The notes under the pieces: model-generated | What the model was told of the DNA's origin: nothing | What the model saw: only the letters and a program-made list of their open reading frames with translations | Database searches by the model: none | Translations under genes and position numbers: made by a program | From: an uncultured Acetobacteraceae bacterium | GTDB taxonomy: Bacteria; Pseudomonadota; Alphaproteobacteria; Acetobacterales; Acetobacteraceae | Direction: 5' to 3' | Assembly: GCA_937930165.1 (NCBI GenBank) | Contig: CALGVL010000199.1 | Location: 1-20,251, forward strand | DNA length: 20,251 bases | Shown: positions 1 through 6,467 of the stretch, piece by piece | Numbering within the stretch: the stretch's first letter is position 1 | Layout: each line of letters starts with the position of its first letter

Positions 1-1
1 C

Positions 2-352
2 GATGCCGAGGTGGAACGGGTTGTCGAATTCCTGCGCGAGCAGGGCGAGCCCGCCTATGTCGAGGAGGTCACCGAGGCGGAGGAGGATCTCGGTGGCGGC
101 GAGGGCGGCGGCCTGTCGCTCTCCGGCATCGCCGGCGCCTCGGATGGCGAGAAGGCGCTGTTCGACCAGGCGGTGGCGCTGGTCGCGCGCGAGGGCAAGG
201 CGAGCACCAGCTTCATCCAGCGGCACCTGGCCATCGGCTACAACCGCGCCGCCAAGCTGATCGAGCAGATGGAGAAGGAGGGCATCGTCGGCCCGGCCAA
301 CCATGTGGGGAAGCGCGAGGTACTGGTGCGGCGGAGCAGCGAGGAGGATTAG
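2..352 (+). CDS. ftsK: DNA translocase FtsK, C-terminal (gamma) domain, 5'-truncated by window edge
   Basis: Only the last 116 codons are present; the frame is open to base 2, so the start lies outside the window. The tail carries the FtsK gamma winged-helix domain, with the conserved stretch RHLAIGYNRAAKLIEQME followed by EGIVGPAN and a terminal KREVLV. In the family this domain reads the polar KOPS sequences and contacts XerD. The missing N-terminal part would hold the membrane anchor and the AAA+ motor, which pumps DNA at the closing septum during chromosome segregation. The upstream acidic, glycine-rich linker is typical between the motor and the gamma domain. The gene is followed by a secreted protein and lolA on the same strand; ftsK next to lolA is common in alphaproteobacteria. 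Identity is very secure; the rest of the protein cannot be judged. Confidence 0.96.
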   Translation, partial: DAEVERVVEFLREQGEPAYVEEVTEAEEDLGGGEGGGLSLSGIAGASDGEKALFDQAVALVAREGKASTSFIQRHLAIGYNRAAKLIEQMEKEGIVGPANHVGKREVLVRRSSEED

Positions 353-453
353 GCCGCGCCCGGCGCGGGGCTGCCGCCGCGATTGACGCGGTGCCGGCCC
401 GCGCGCGAGGCTCGTTGCTGGCCTCCCCGTCACACCGCGCCACAGGAGCCCGC

Positions 454-1047
454 ATGCGCCCCCTGATCCCCGCGCTTCTCGCCTGCCTTGCCGCCCTGCC
501 TGCCGCGGCACAGGACCGCCCGCTTCTCTATCCGACCCGCGATGTCAGCGTTGTCTACCGCCTCACCGGCCCGCAGGCGGAGGGGCAGGAGATGCGCCTC
601 TCCTGGCTCAGCGCCGAGCAGAAGCTTCGCACCGACATGCCGGGCGGCATGGGTTGGGCGGTGCTGGACCGGCGCAGCCGGCGCGTCGTCATGGTGATGG
701 ACGCGCAGCGCATGGTGATGGAGCTGCCGCTCGGCGCCGCCGGCGGCCCGTCCCTGCCGGAGCCGGGCGAGAATGCCCGCTTCACCCGCGGTGGCAATGC
801 GGTGGTGGCCGGGCATTCCTGCACCCTCTGGCGCTACCAGGAGGGGCAGAACAGCGGCGAGGCCTGCATCACCAAGGACGGCGTCATGCTGCGCAGCAGC
901 GGCACCTATGACGGGCATCGCGGTGGGATGGAGGCGCGGCAGGTGACCTATGGCACGCAGGATGCCACCCGCTTCCGCCCGCCCGAGGGCTATCGGGTGA
1001 TGCAGATGCCGGCCGGCATGCCCGGCCTCCGCCAGCCGGGGCGCTGA
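454..1047 (+). CDS. Small secreted protein, DUF4412-like
   Basis: A 197-residue protein. The frame is open further upstream, but I chose the ATG at 454 because it has an AGGAG-type ribosome site 7 bases before it and starts a classic signal peptide (RPLIPALLACLAALPAAAQ, cleavage expected after the AAA-Q region). The mature part is beta-rich with short strands. It has a pair of cysteines (GHSCTLW and GEACIT) that could form a disulfide in the periplasm. Methionine and proline enrich the C-terminus (MQMPAGMPG). The arrangement resembles the DUF4412 group of periplasmic proteins, some of which have a LolA/LolB-like fold; this is an inference from memory. It sits between ftsK and lolA on the same strand, with a 55-base gap to lolA, so it may share their transcript and act in the envelope. 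No enzymatic motif is visible. Coding status is secure, function is not. Confidence 0.85.
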   Translation: MRPLIPALLACLAALPAAAQDRPLLYPTRDVSVVYRLTGPQAEGQEMRLSWLSAEQKLRTDMPGGMGWAVLDRRSRRVVMVMDAQRMVMELPLGAAGGPSLPEPGENARFTRGGNAVVAGHSCTLWRYQEGQNSGEACITKDGVMLRSSGTYDGHRGGMEARQVTYGTQDATRFRPPEGYRVMQMPAGMPGLRQPGR

Positions 1048-1102
1048 CCCGGCGCGGCGGGGGGGTTTTCGCCGTCGCCGCTCCGGGCCACATCTCCGGA
1101 TT

Positions 1103-1726
1103 ATGCACCGCCGCTCCCTTTTCGCCACGCCCATCCTGCTGGCCGCCCTGCCGGCCGCTGCCCAGGGCGCCCTTTCCGCCCAGGACCGTGCCGATATTGC
1201 CCGTGCCGAGGCCTGGCTGAACAATCTGCGCAGCGTCAAGGCGCGTTTCCTGCAGATCTCGCAGAATGGCGCGGCGGCGGAGGGCACTGCCTGGATCGTC
1301 CGGCCGGGGCGGATGCGCTTCGAATACGACCCGCCGGAGCCGCTGCTGCTGGTCGCCAGCCACGGCCAGTTCTTTTATTTCGACAAGGTGCTGAGGGAGG
1401 CGACGACCCTGCCGCTCTCCGCCACGCCGCTCGGCCTGCTGCTGCGCGACAACCTCAGGCTGTCCGGCGACGTGACCGTCAGCCGGGTGGAGCGCGGCGG
1501 CGGCTTCCTGCGCGTCACCCTCCACCGTACCGGCCATGCGGCGGAGGGGCGGCTCACCCTCGTCTTCAGCGATAATCCCTTCGAATTGCGGCAATGGGTG
1601 GTGGTGGACCCGCAGGGGCAGGAAACGCGGGTCAGCCTGTTCCAGCAGGACTATGGCGGGCGCTACCCGGCCCTGCTCTTCGACTTCAACGATCCGCGCT
1701 TCCGCGAGGAACTCGGCATCCAGTAG
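1103..1726 (+). CDS. lolA: Outer-membrane lipoprotein carrier protein LolA family
   Basis: A 207-residue protein with a signal peptide at residues 1-21 (hydrophobic LFATPILLAALPAAAQG), so it is periplasmic. LolA-family features follow: an N-terminal helix (RAEAWLNNLRSVKARFLQIS), the strand G-TAWIVRPGRMRFEYDPPEP, a segment HGQFFYFDKVL, and the late strand pair around LTLVFSDNPFELRQWVVVDPQG. Family members carry lipoproteins released by LolCDE across the periplasm to the outer membrane. Length is close to the usual ~200-220 residues. It lies downstream of ftsK and the secreted protein at 454 on the same strand. The mRNA start region has no strong Shine-Dalgarno sequence, but the ATG immediately begins the signal peptide and no better in-frame start exists. 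Confidence in the family is high. Whether it serves as the main LolA cannot be seen from this window. Confidence 0.92.
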   Translation: MHRRSLFATPILLAALPAAAQGALSAQDRADIARAEAWLNNLRSVKARFLQISQNGAAAEGTAWIVRPGRMRFEYDPPEPLLLVASHGQFFYFDKVLREATTLPLSATPLGLLLRDNLRLSGDVTVSRVERGGGFLRVTLHRTGHAAEGRLTLVFSDNPFELRQWVVVDPQGQETRVSLFQQDYGGRYPALLFDFNDPRFREELGIQ

Positions 1727-1820
1727 GCGGTAGGCGGATGGCGGCCATGCGCAATTCGCCGCGCAGCCGGTGCGCTTGCGTCTTGATCATGCCGCAATCA
1801 CGCGCAATTTTTCTGCCGTG

Positions 1821-2597
1821 ATGAAGCCCCTCATCGGTATTTCCTGCTGCGTGAAGCCCTTCGGTGTCTTCGCGACGCCGAATCATGCGGCCTCCGACAG
1901 CTATGTCCGCGTCGTGCTCGGTCCGGTCGGCGGCATTCCGGTGCTGCTGCCCGCCGCCGGGGAGGTCCTGGCATCGGAGATCCTGCCGCGCCTCGACGGG
2001 CTGATCCTGACCGGCAGCCGGTCCAATGTCTGCCCGGAGCATTACGACGGCCCGCCGCATGCGGAGGGTACGCCGGAAGACCATGCGCGGGACGCCACCA
2101 CCCTGCCGCTGATCCGCGCCGCCATCGCCGCCGGCCTGCCGCTGCTGGCGATATGCCGCGGCTTCCAGGAGCTGAACGTGGCGCTGGGTGGCAGCCTGGA
2201 TCAGCGCATCCAGGACCTGCCGGGACGGATCGACCATTCCACCCCGGTGGACCAGCAGCTCTCCCGTGTCCGGGTGGCGAAGGCGCATATGGTCCGGCTG
2301 CTGCCGGGCAGCCCGATCGCGGAACTGGCAGGCGGCACGGAACTGCCGGTGAACTCGTTGCACAACCAGGGCATTGCCCGGCTGGCGCCGCGCCTGGTGG
2401 CGGAGGGCTGGGCACCAGACGGGACCATCGAGGCGGTGCGGGTAAAGGATGCCCCCGGCTTCGCGCTCGGCGTGCAATGGCACCCGGAATACGACTGGGA
2501 GCGGGACGCGGTCAGCCGCCGGCTGTTTGAGATATTCGGGCGGGCCGCGGCGGACTGGGCGGCAGGGCGGGACCGGTTGCCACAGGCGGCGGAATAG
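1821..2597 (+). CDS. Class I glutamine amidotransferase, gamma-glutamyl-GABA hydrolase (PuuD/peptidase C26) family
   Basis: A 258-residue protein. The frame opens upstream at 1770, but the ATG at 1821 begins the family's usual N-terminus (MKPLIGISC) and is preferred. The nucleophile elbow is LLAICRGFQELNVALGG, with Cys112. The His-Glu pair is in GVQWHPEYDW (His221, Glu223), completing the class I amidotransferase triad. The segment DGLILTGSRSNVCPEHYDG forms the oxyanion/substrate region seen in PuuD-like enzymes, and VNSLHNQGI near residue 177 is another family signature. PuuD cleaves gamma-glutamyl-GABA to glutamate and GABA in putrescine breakdown. No other putrescine genes lie here, so the physiological substrate is uncertain; other gamma-glutamyl amides are possible. 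The gene stands alone between lolA and a structured intergenic region ending in a terminator. The family call is strong, the substrate call is weak. Confidence 0.92.
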   Translation: MKPLIGISCCVKPFGVFATPNHAASDSYVRVVLGPVGGIPVLLPAAGEVLASEILPRLDGLILTGSRSNVCPEHYDGPPHAEGTPEDHARDATTLPLIRAAIAAGLPLLAICRGFQELNVALGGSLDQRIQDLPGRIDHSTPVDQQLSRVRVAKAHMVRLLPGSPIAELAGGTELPVNSLHNQGIARLAPRLVAEGWAPDGTIEAVRVKDAPGFALGVQWHPEYDWERDAVSRRLFEIFGRAAADWAAGRDRLPQAAE

Positions 2598-2672
2598 TCG
2601 TCGGCCGCGATCAAGCCTGCGCGAAATGGGCCTTTCTGGGTCTGTTGCATGGCTGCACCGCGCAATCCGCTT

Positions 2673-2701
2673 TTGCGTCCCTGTGGACAATGCGCTAGTC
2701 T
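2673..2701 (+). promoter_or_regulatory. Candidate sigma70-type promoter for a small RNA
   Basis: TTGCGT (2673-2678) and TAGTCT (2696-2701) are separated by 17 bases, a good -35/-10 arrangement in GC-rich DNA. The predicted start of transcription, about 6-7 bases downstream, coincides with the first base of a perfect hairpin at 2708. The -10 match is only moderate and nothing here proves activity. Confidence 0.35.
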
Positions 2702-2707
2702 GTGGAT

Positions 2708-2823
2708 GCCGGCCTCTAGTAGGCCGGCGGTCGATGCCGGTATCCCCTGCCGGCTCGCCCGACCTTTCCGATCGGAAACTATAACAATGGCGCCCGGTCA
2801 CCCCCCTGACCGGGCGCTTTTTT
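2708..2823 (+). ncRNA. Candidate small RNA (or structured 3' UTR) ending in an intrinsic terminator
   Basis: No convincing coding frame exists between 2598 and 2955, but the stretch is highly structured. In order there is a perfect 8-bp hairpin (2708-2715 with 2721-2728, 5-base loop), a 5-bp hairpin (2736-2740 with 2750-2754), a perfect 12-base palindrome TTCCGATCGGAA around 2766-2777, an unpaired A-rich linker, and a strong terminator. A promoter-like pair lies just upstream. The predicted transcript would be about 116 nucleotides. I do not recognise it as 6S, SRP, tmRNA or RNase P RNA. The alternative is a long structured 3' end of the upstream amidotransferase mRNA. Confidence 0.4.
2790..2823 (+). 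terminator. Strong rho-independent terminator
   Basis: A perfect 11-bp GC-rich stem (2790-2800 pairing with 2807-2817) closes a loop of six C residues and is followed directly by six T residues and then CTTT. This is a textbook intrinsic terminator for + strand transcription. It ends either the amidotransferase transcript or the candidate small RNA. Confidence 0.9.
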
Positions 2824-2846
2824 CTTTCCATTCCTCCACCATTGTA

Positions 2847-2870
2847 GCAATTATTGCATAATTAGTGCAA
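2847..2870. promoter_or_regulatory. AT-rich overlapping inverted repeats, possible operator/promoter of the FAA-hydrolase gene
   Basis: An unusually AT-rich island in GC-rich surroundings contains GCAA-TTA-TTGC (2847-2857) overlapping TTGCA-N7-TGCAA (2854-2870). A CATAAT hexamer at 2857-2862 could be a -10 element. The island lies about 90 bases before the next + strand gene, where a repressor or activator site would be expected. The regulator is unknown. Confidence 0.4.
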
Positions 2871-2955
2871 CTGTTCGGGCAAGGAATCGGGCTTCCGGGG
2901 CCGGGCGGCCGCTGCTATCCCTCGCTCCCTTTCGCCGTCCGTGGAGTCTCCTGGG

Positions 2956-3642
2956 ATGTCCGACTACGTCATTACCCCGCCGGTGGTGGCTGCGGTGCCG
3001 ATCAAGGGCAGTAGCCAGATGTTCCCGGTGCGCCGCATCTTCTGCGTCGGCCGCAACTATGCCGAGCATGCGATCGAGATGGGCAGCGACCCGACCCGGG
3101 AGCCCCCCTTCTACTTCACCAAGCCGGCCGATGCGCTGGTGGTGCGCGGCGCGGACATGCCTTATCCGCCGATGACCAAGTCCCTGCACCATGAGATGGA
3201 ACTGGTGGTGGCCATTGGCTCTGCCGGGGCGAATATCAGCGTGGGCGATGCGCTGAACTATGTCTGGGGCTATTGCGCCGGCCTCGACATGACCCGCCGC
3301 GACCTGCAGAACGAGGCGAAGAAGACCGGTCGCCCTTGGGACATGAGCAAGGGCTTCGATTTCTCCGCCCCGATGGGCGACATGGTGCCGGCGCATGGCG
3401 TCGACCCCTCGAAGGGGAAGATCGAGCTGAGGGTGAACGGCAAGGTCCGCCAGGTCTCCGACCTCTCCAAGCTGATCTGGAGCGTGCCGGAGGTGATCTC
3501 CAACCTCTCGCAGCTTGTGCGGCTGGCGCCCGGCGACCTGATCATGACCGGCACGCCGGAGGGCGTGGCGGCAGTGGAGCGGGGCGACCTGCTGGAAGGC
3601 TTCGTCGAGGGTGTTGGCGAGGTCCGCACCCGGATCGTCTGA
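2956..3642 (+). CDS. Fumarylacetoacetate hydrolase (FAH) family protein, fumarylpyruvate/acylpyruvate hydrolase-like
   Basis: A 228-residue protein. I chose the ATG at 2956 because a GGAG lies about 9 bases upstream (2943-2946); the in-frame GTG at 2941 has no comparable site. The FAH fold is clear: IFCVGRNYAEHAIEMG near residue 28, FYFTKPADALV, the metal-binding HHEMELVVAIG near residue 80, WGYCAGLDMTRRDLQ with the catalytic-lid GRPWDMSKGFDFSAP, and the C-terminal LAPGDLIMTGTPEGVAAVERGD. These enzymes hydrolyse C-C bonds in 2,4-diketo acids with Mg2+ or Mn2+. The compact ~230-residue form matches fumarylpyruvate hydrolase (gentisate pathway) and FAHD1-type acylpyruvases. No gentisate genes are adjacent, so the substrate is open. 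It is monocistronic and preceded by an AT-rich inverted repeat that may control it. Some family members are oxaloacetate decarboxylases or tautomerases. Confidence 0.93.
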   Translation: MSDYVITPPVVAAVPIKGSSQMFPVRRIFCVGRNYAEHAIEMGSDPTREPPFYFTKPADALVVRGADMPYPPMTKSLHHEMELVVAIGSAGANISVGDALNYVWGYCAGLDMTRRDLQNEAKKTGRPWDMSKGFDFSAPMGDMVPAHGVDPSKGKIELRVNGKVRQVSDLSKLIWSVPEVISNLSQLVRLAPGDLIMTGTPEGVAAVERGDLLEGFVEGVGEVRTRIV

Positions 3643-4044
3643 GTGGCCCCGACGGCCGAAGGGCCGGCAGGCCCGTAGGTCGTTCGCGGCGGTGCCGCGA
3701 GCCGGCGCCGACTTGCAAATCGGGCGCCTGTTGAAATGATGCCGCCCGCCGCCGGCTTCCTGCTGCTCTGGCCGGCGGCGGCGTAGGGCCCGGCCCAATG
3801 CACGCGCTGGAGGACTGGAACCCGCCGGGCACCAGCACGACGACGCGCTGGCAGGTCGCCTTTGCCAAGGGGCGTGTGACCCGGCTGGCGCCGCAGACCG
3901 CCGATGCAGGAAAATCCCCGTCGGATTCGCGCCGCGCCGGCCTGGCGAGAAGCGCCACATCTGAAACCGGCTGCGATGTCTGCGCCCGGCCGAATGCAAC
4001 CACCGGGTAGCGGCCGCGCGGCGCGCGGCCTATTCCTCCGGCCG
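3643..4044. other. 402-base stretch without a convincing gene; two long perfect palindromes
   Basis: No open frame here has convincing protein character. A 70-codon + frame at 3798-4010 has no recognisable domain and no good ribosome site. The stretch contains an 11-bp inverted repeat (3746-3756 with 3771-3781, 14-base loop) and an 8-bp inverted repeat with a 3-base loop (4012-4019 with 4023-4030) just before the nuclease start. A small stem at 3653-3657/3662-3666 follows the upstream stop codon without a T-run. Confidence 0.5.
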
Positions 4045-4875
4045 ATGCCGAATTCCCTCCCCGCGCGGCGCCCGCTGCGCATCGCCACCTGGAACATCAA
4101 CTCCGTCCGCTTGCGCCGGCCCTTGCTGGCGGAGCTGGTGCGGGCGCTCGATCCTGACGTGCTCTGCCTGCAGGAAACGAAGTGCCCGGACGAGCTCTTC
4201 CCCCTGGACGAGCTGCGCGCCCTTGGCTTTCCGCACATCGCCCATAAGGGGATGAAGGGCTACAATGGCGTCGCCATCCTCTCCCGCCTGCCCTTCACGC
4301 TGCGGGAGGGCGACCCGGACTGGTGCGGCAAGGGTGACTGCCGCCATCTGGCCGCGGAGCTGGATGCGCCTGGCGGGCCGATCGAGTTGCACAACTTCTA
4401 TGTCCCCGCCGGCGGCGACCTGCCGGACCGCGAGGCCAACCCGAAATTCGCCCACAAGCTGGACTTCGTTGCCGAGGCCACCCGCTGGACCGCTGGGCGT
4501 GGCGCCGCGCGGCGCAGCGTGCTGGTCGGCGACCTCAACATCGCGCCGCTGGAGCATGACGTCTGGAGCCACCGGCAGATGCTCGGCGTCGTCTCCCACA
4601 CCCCGGTCGAGGTCGAGGCGCTGACCGGCTGGCAAAGGGCTGGGGAGTGGCACGATGCCCTGCGGCATTTCGTGCCGGCCGAGCAGAAGCTCTACACATG
4701 GTGGTCCTACCGGGCGCGGGACTGGGAGGCCTCGGATCGCGGCCGCCGGCTGGACCATGTCTGGGTCAGCCAGGACCTGGTTGGCGCCCTGCGGCGCCAT
4801 GTGGTGCTGAAGCCGGCGCGCGGCTGGCCGCAGGCTTCGGACCACGTGCCGGTGATGGTGGAGATCGAGCTGTGA
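4045..4875 (+). CDS. xthA: Exonuclease III / AP endonuclease family (xthA-type)
   Basis: A 276-residue member of the endonuclease/exonuclease/phosphatase fold. Motifs in order: RIATWNINSVRLR (residues ~13-25, metal and phosphate site), DVLCLQETKCPDELFP (catalytic Glu), GYNGVAILSR, HNFYVPAGGDLPDREANPKFAHKLDF, VLVGDLNIAPLEHDVW (Asp/Asn pair), YTWWSYRARDWEASDRGRRLDHVWVS and the terminal SDHVPV with the catalytic Asp-His. The family cuts DNA at abasic sites and degrades 3' ends in base excision repair. The frame is open upstream to 3904, including an ATG at 3976. I placed the start at 4045 because the protein then has only a short leader before the conserved RIATWNIN. There is no clear Shine-Dalgarno sequence, and a stable hairpin sits 14 bases before the ATG, so the start is less certain than the function. 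Confidence 0.93.
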   Translation: MPNSLPARRPLRIATWNINSVRLRRPLLAELVRALDPDVLCLQETKCPDELFPLDELRALGFPHIAHKGMKGYNGVAILSRLPFTLREGDPDWCGKGDCRHLAAELDAPGGPIELHNFYVPAGGDLPDREANPKFAHKLDFVAEATRWTAGRGAARRSVLVGDLNIAPLEHDVWSHRQMLGVVSHTPVEVEALTGWQRAGEWHDALRHFVPAEQKLYTWWSYRARDWEASDRGRRLDHVWVSQDLVGALRRHVVLKPARGWPQASDHVPVMVEIEL

Positions 4876-4951
4876 GAACTGGGGCGCGTTGTGATCTCCG
4901 CCATGGTTTCTCGTTTCGGTGAACGGTAGGATGGCAGCGGAGGGCAGCCAT

Positions 4952-5656
4952 ATGCCGGAAGCCCCCCTGGGAATCGGTCCGGTGTGGATCCTCGCGCTTG
5001 ATGCCTCGCTTGCCCGCTGTTCGGCCGCCGTGCTGGCGGACGGGCAGGTGCGGGCCAGCCGTGCCCTCGATACCGAGCGCGGCCATGCCGCCGCCCTGCC
5101 GCCCATGGCCGCCGCCGTCCTGGCCGAGGCCGGGATCAGGGCGGAGGATCTGGACGCCGTGGCGGCGGTGGTGGGGCCGGGCGGCTTCACTGGGCTCCGT
5201 GCCGCGATCGCGCTGGCCCAGGGCATCGCACTCGGCGCCGGGCTGCCGGTGATCGGGGTGACGACCGGGGAGGCGCTGCTCGCCGCCCTGCCGGAACAGC
5301 AGCGCACCGGACGCGCGGCTTGGTCGGCAGTGGATAACCGCCGGGGCCGGGTGGTGCTGGAACGCTTCGCTCCCGGTGCCATGGCGCCGCTTGGTCCCCC
5401 CGAAGTCTTCGCCCTGGATGCCCTGCCGATGCCGCCCGACCGGCTTGTCCTGGTGGGGGATGCCGCGCCCGCCCTGGCCCAGGCGCTGCAGGGCGGGGGC
5501 GCGGATGTGCTGCTCTCCGACATCCGCCTGCCCGACGCCGGCGCGGCCGCGCGGGTGGGGGCGCTGCGCCTGGCCGGAAGGCTGCCGCCGCTGGCCGCCC
5601 GGCCGCTCTATGTGGAGCCTCCGGCGGTCCGTCTGCCCGCCGACGCCGCAGGGTGA
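4952..5656 (+). CDS. tsaB: tRNA t6A biosynthesis protein TsaB
   Basis: A 234-residue ASKHA-fold protein. Three in-frame starts exist (4919, 4931, 4952). I chose 4952 because GGAGGG lies 7 bases upstream (4939-4944) and the conserved core WILALDASLARCSAAVL follows shortly. Further TsaB hallmarks are GHAAALPPMAAAVLAEAG, VVGPGGFTGLRAAIALAQGIALG and VDNRRGRVVLERF. TsaB partners with TsaD and TsaE to transfer threonylcarbamoyl to A37 of ANN-reading tRNAs. Only TsaB is encoded here. The stop codon overlaps the GTG start of rimI (GTGA, 5653-5656), so the two are translationally coupled; tsaB-rimI pairs are widespread in bacteria. The C-terminus is variable, as usual for this protein. The call is very secure. 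Confidence 0.94.
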   Translation: MPEAPLGIGPVWILALDASLARCSAAVLADGQVRASRALDTERGHAAALPPMAAAVLAEAGIRAEDLDAVAAVVGPGGFTGLRAAIALAQGIALGAGLPVIGVTTGEALLAALPEQQRTGRAAWSAVDNRRGRVVLERFAPGAMAPLGPPEVFALDALPMPPDRLVLVGDAAPALAQALQGGGADVLLSDIRLPDAGAAARVGALRLAGRLPPLAARPLYVEPPAVRLPADAAG

Positions 5657-6096
5657 GTCCGAAGCTGCGGGAGGCAGGCGCGGCGGATGCCCCGGCCCTG
5701 GCCGCACTGCACGCCGCCGCCTTTCCGCCGGGGGAGGCCTGGGGGCCGGATGCCATCGCCCTGATGCTGGCCATGCCCGGCGCCTTCGGCCTGTGGCGGG
5801 AGGAGGAGGGCTTCGTGCTGGCGCGCGCGGCGGCGGGGGAGGCCGAGATCCTGACCCTGGCCGTGGCCCCGGCGGCGCGGCGGCAGGGTCTCGGGGCGGC
5901 GCTGCTGGCCGGCGCCATGGCGGCAGCGCTGGCCCGCGGGGCGGCGGCGATGTTCCTGGAAGTGGCGGAGGGCAATGCCGCGGCCCGGGCGCTCTATCGC
6001 GGCCTCGGCTTCACCGAGGTCGGTCGCCGCCGGCGCTATTATCCGGACGGGTCGGATGCGCTGGTGCTACGGCGAGAGCTGGCGCCGGCAGTCTGA
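5653..6096 (+). CDS. rimI: Ribosomal-protein-alanine N-acetyltransferase RimI-like (GNAT)
   Basis: A 147-residue single-domain GNAT acetyltransferase starting at a GTG that overlaps the tsaB stop by four bases. The acetyl-CoA site is ILTLAVAPAARRQGLGAALL (motif A, R/Q-x-x-G-x-G) near residues 70-90. FLEVAEGNAAARALYRGLGFTEVGRRRRYY is the RimI motif B, in which Asn and Tyr residues position the acetyl group. RimI acetylates the N-terminal alanine of ribosomal protein S18 and, in some bacteria, other proteins. Location after tsaB strongly supports RimI rather than a generic GNAT. The protein is alanine-rich in keeping with the GC content. The gene is convergent with tusA, leaving a 25-base gap. 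Confidence 0.92.
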   Translation: MSPKLREAGAADAPALAALHAAAFPPGEAWGPDAIALMLAMPGAFGLWREEEGFVLARAAAGEAEILTLAVAPAARRQGLGAALLAGAMAAALARGAAAMFLEVAEGNAAARALYRGLGFTEVGRRRRYYPDGSDALVLRRELAPAV

Positions 6097-6121
6097 GCCG
6101 CGCCGCCAGGCCGCGAGGTGC

Positions 6122-6376
6122 CTATCCCTTGCGCAGCAGCAGCAGCATGCTGCCGTCGGGCAGTTCCTGCTGCGCCAGGATGGCGTGGCCCTGCTCGGCC
6201 GCGGTACGCGGAATGTTGCGGCGTGGCTCCTCCCCGCGCAGCCGGACCAGCAGAGTCTGCCCTTTCTCCATGCGGTCCAGCGCCAGTCGGGTGCGCACGA
6301 ATGTCATCGGGCAAGTCTCGGCCGTGATGTCGATCCGGTGGTCGCCAGCCAATTCTTGCGATTGGACAGGATTCAT
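6122..6376 (-). CDS. TusA-like sulfurtransferase family protein
   Basis: An 84-residue protein on the - strand, about the normal TusA size. The core is RIDITAETCPMTFVRTRLALDRMEKGQTLLVRL, followed by an alpha/beta tail with RNIPRTAAEQGHAILAQQ and LLLLRKG. The single cysteine (about residue 22) sits at the TusA sulfur-carrier position, but the motif is CPMT rather than the classic CPxP; this variant is common in alphaproteobacterial homologues as I remember them. TusA proteins carry persulfide sulfur for tRNA thiolation, molybdenum cofactor or sulfur oxidation, but the role of this subfamily is unclear. The gene is divergent from mucR, with about 90 bases between the starts that hold the likely mucR promoter, and convergent with rimI. 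The family call is strong. Confidence 0.85.
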   Translation of the reverse strand: MNPVQSQELAGDHRIDITAETCPMTFVRTRLALDRMEKGQTLLVRLRGEEPRRNIPRTAAEQGHAILAQQELPDGSMLLLLRKG

Positions 6377-6407
6377 CGCCTGCTGCCCCTGAAATCCGCG
6401 AAACGCG

Positions 6408-6437
6408 TTGCGAAACGGCCCTGGGAGGCACTATATC
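6408..6437 (+). promoter_or_regulatory. Likely mucR promoter
   Basis: TTGCGA (6408-6413) and TATATC (6432-6437) are separated by 18 bases in the tusA-mucR divergent gap. The predicted transcription start near 6444 would leave a leader of about 24 bases before the mucR ATG at 6468. Ros/MucR proteins generally repress their own gene, and the AT-rich -10 region is where such a site would be expected, though I see no exact operator repeat. Confidence 0.5.
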
Positions 6438-6467
6438 TTCACGACTTTCGTCGGGAAGATGCGCCCC

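Noticed and set aside
2682..2709. Two TGTGGA-containing 9-mers (2682-2690 and 2701-2709) resembling DnaA boxes
   Set aside because: One has one mismatch and the other two to the TGTGGATAA consensus; there is no cluster, AT-rich unwinding region or origin gene nearby, and they coincide with the candidate promoter.
2649..2861. 70-codon + frame across the terminator region
   Set aside because: It runs through a perfect intrinsic terminator and the downstream AT-rich dyads, which makes translation very unlikely.
2851..3999. Long - strand frame antisense to the FAA-hydrolase gene
   Set aside because: His/Arg/Ala-rich composition typical of an antisense shadow in GC-rich DNA; the + strand frame has clear family motifs.
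3798..4010. 70-codon + strand frame in the gap before the exonuclease III gene
   Set aside because: No domain, poor ribosome site, composition like a shadow frame, and no operon context; kept only as part of the gene-poor gap description.
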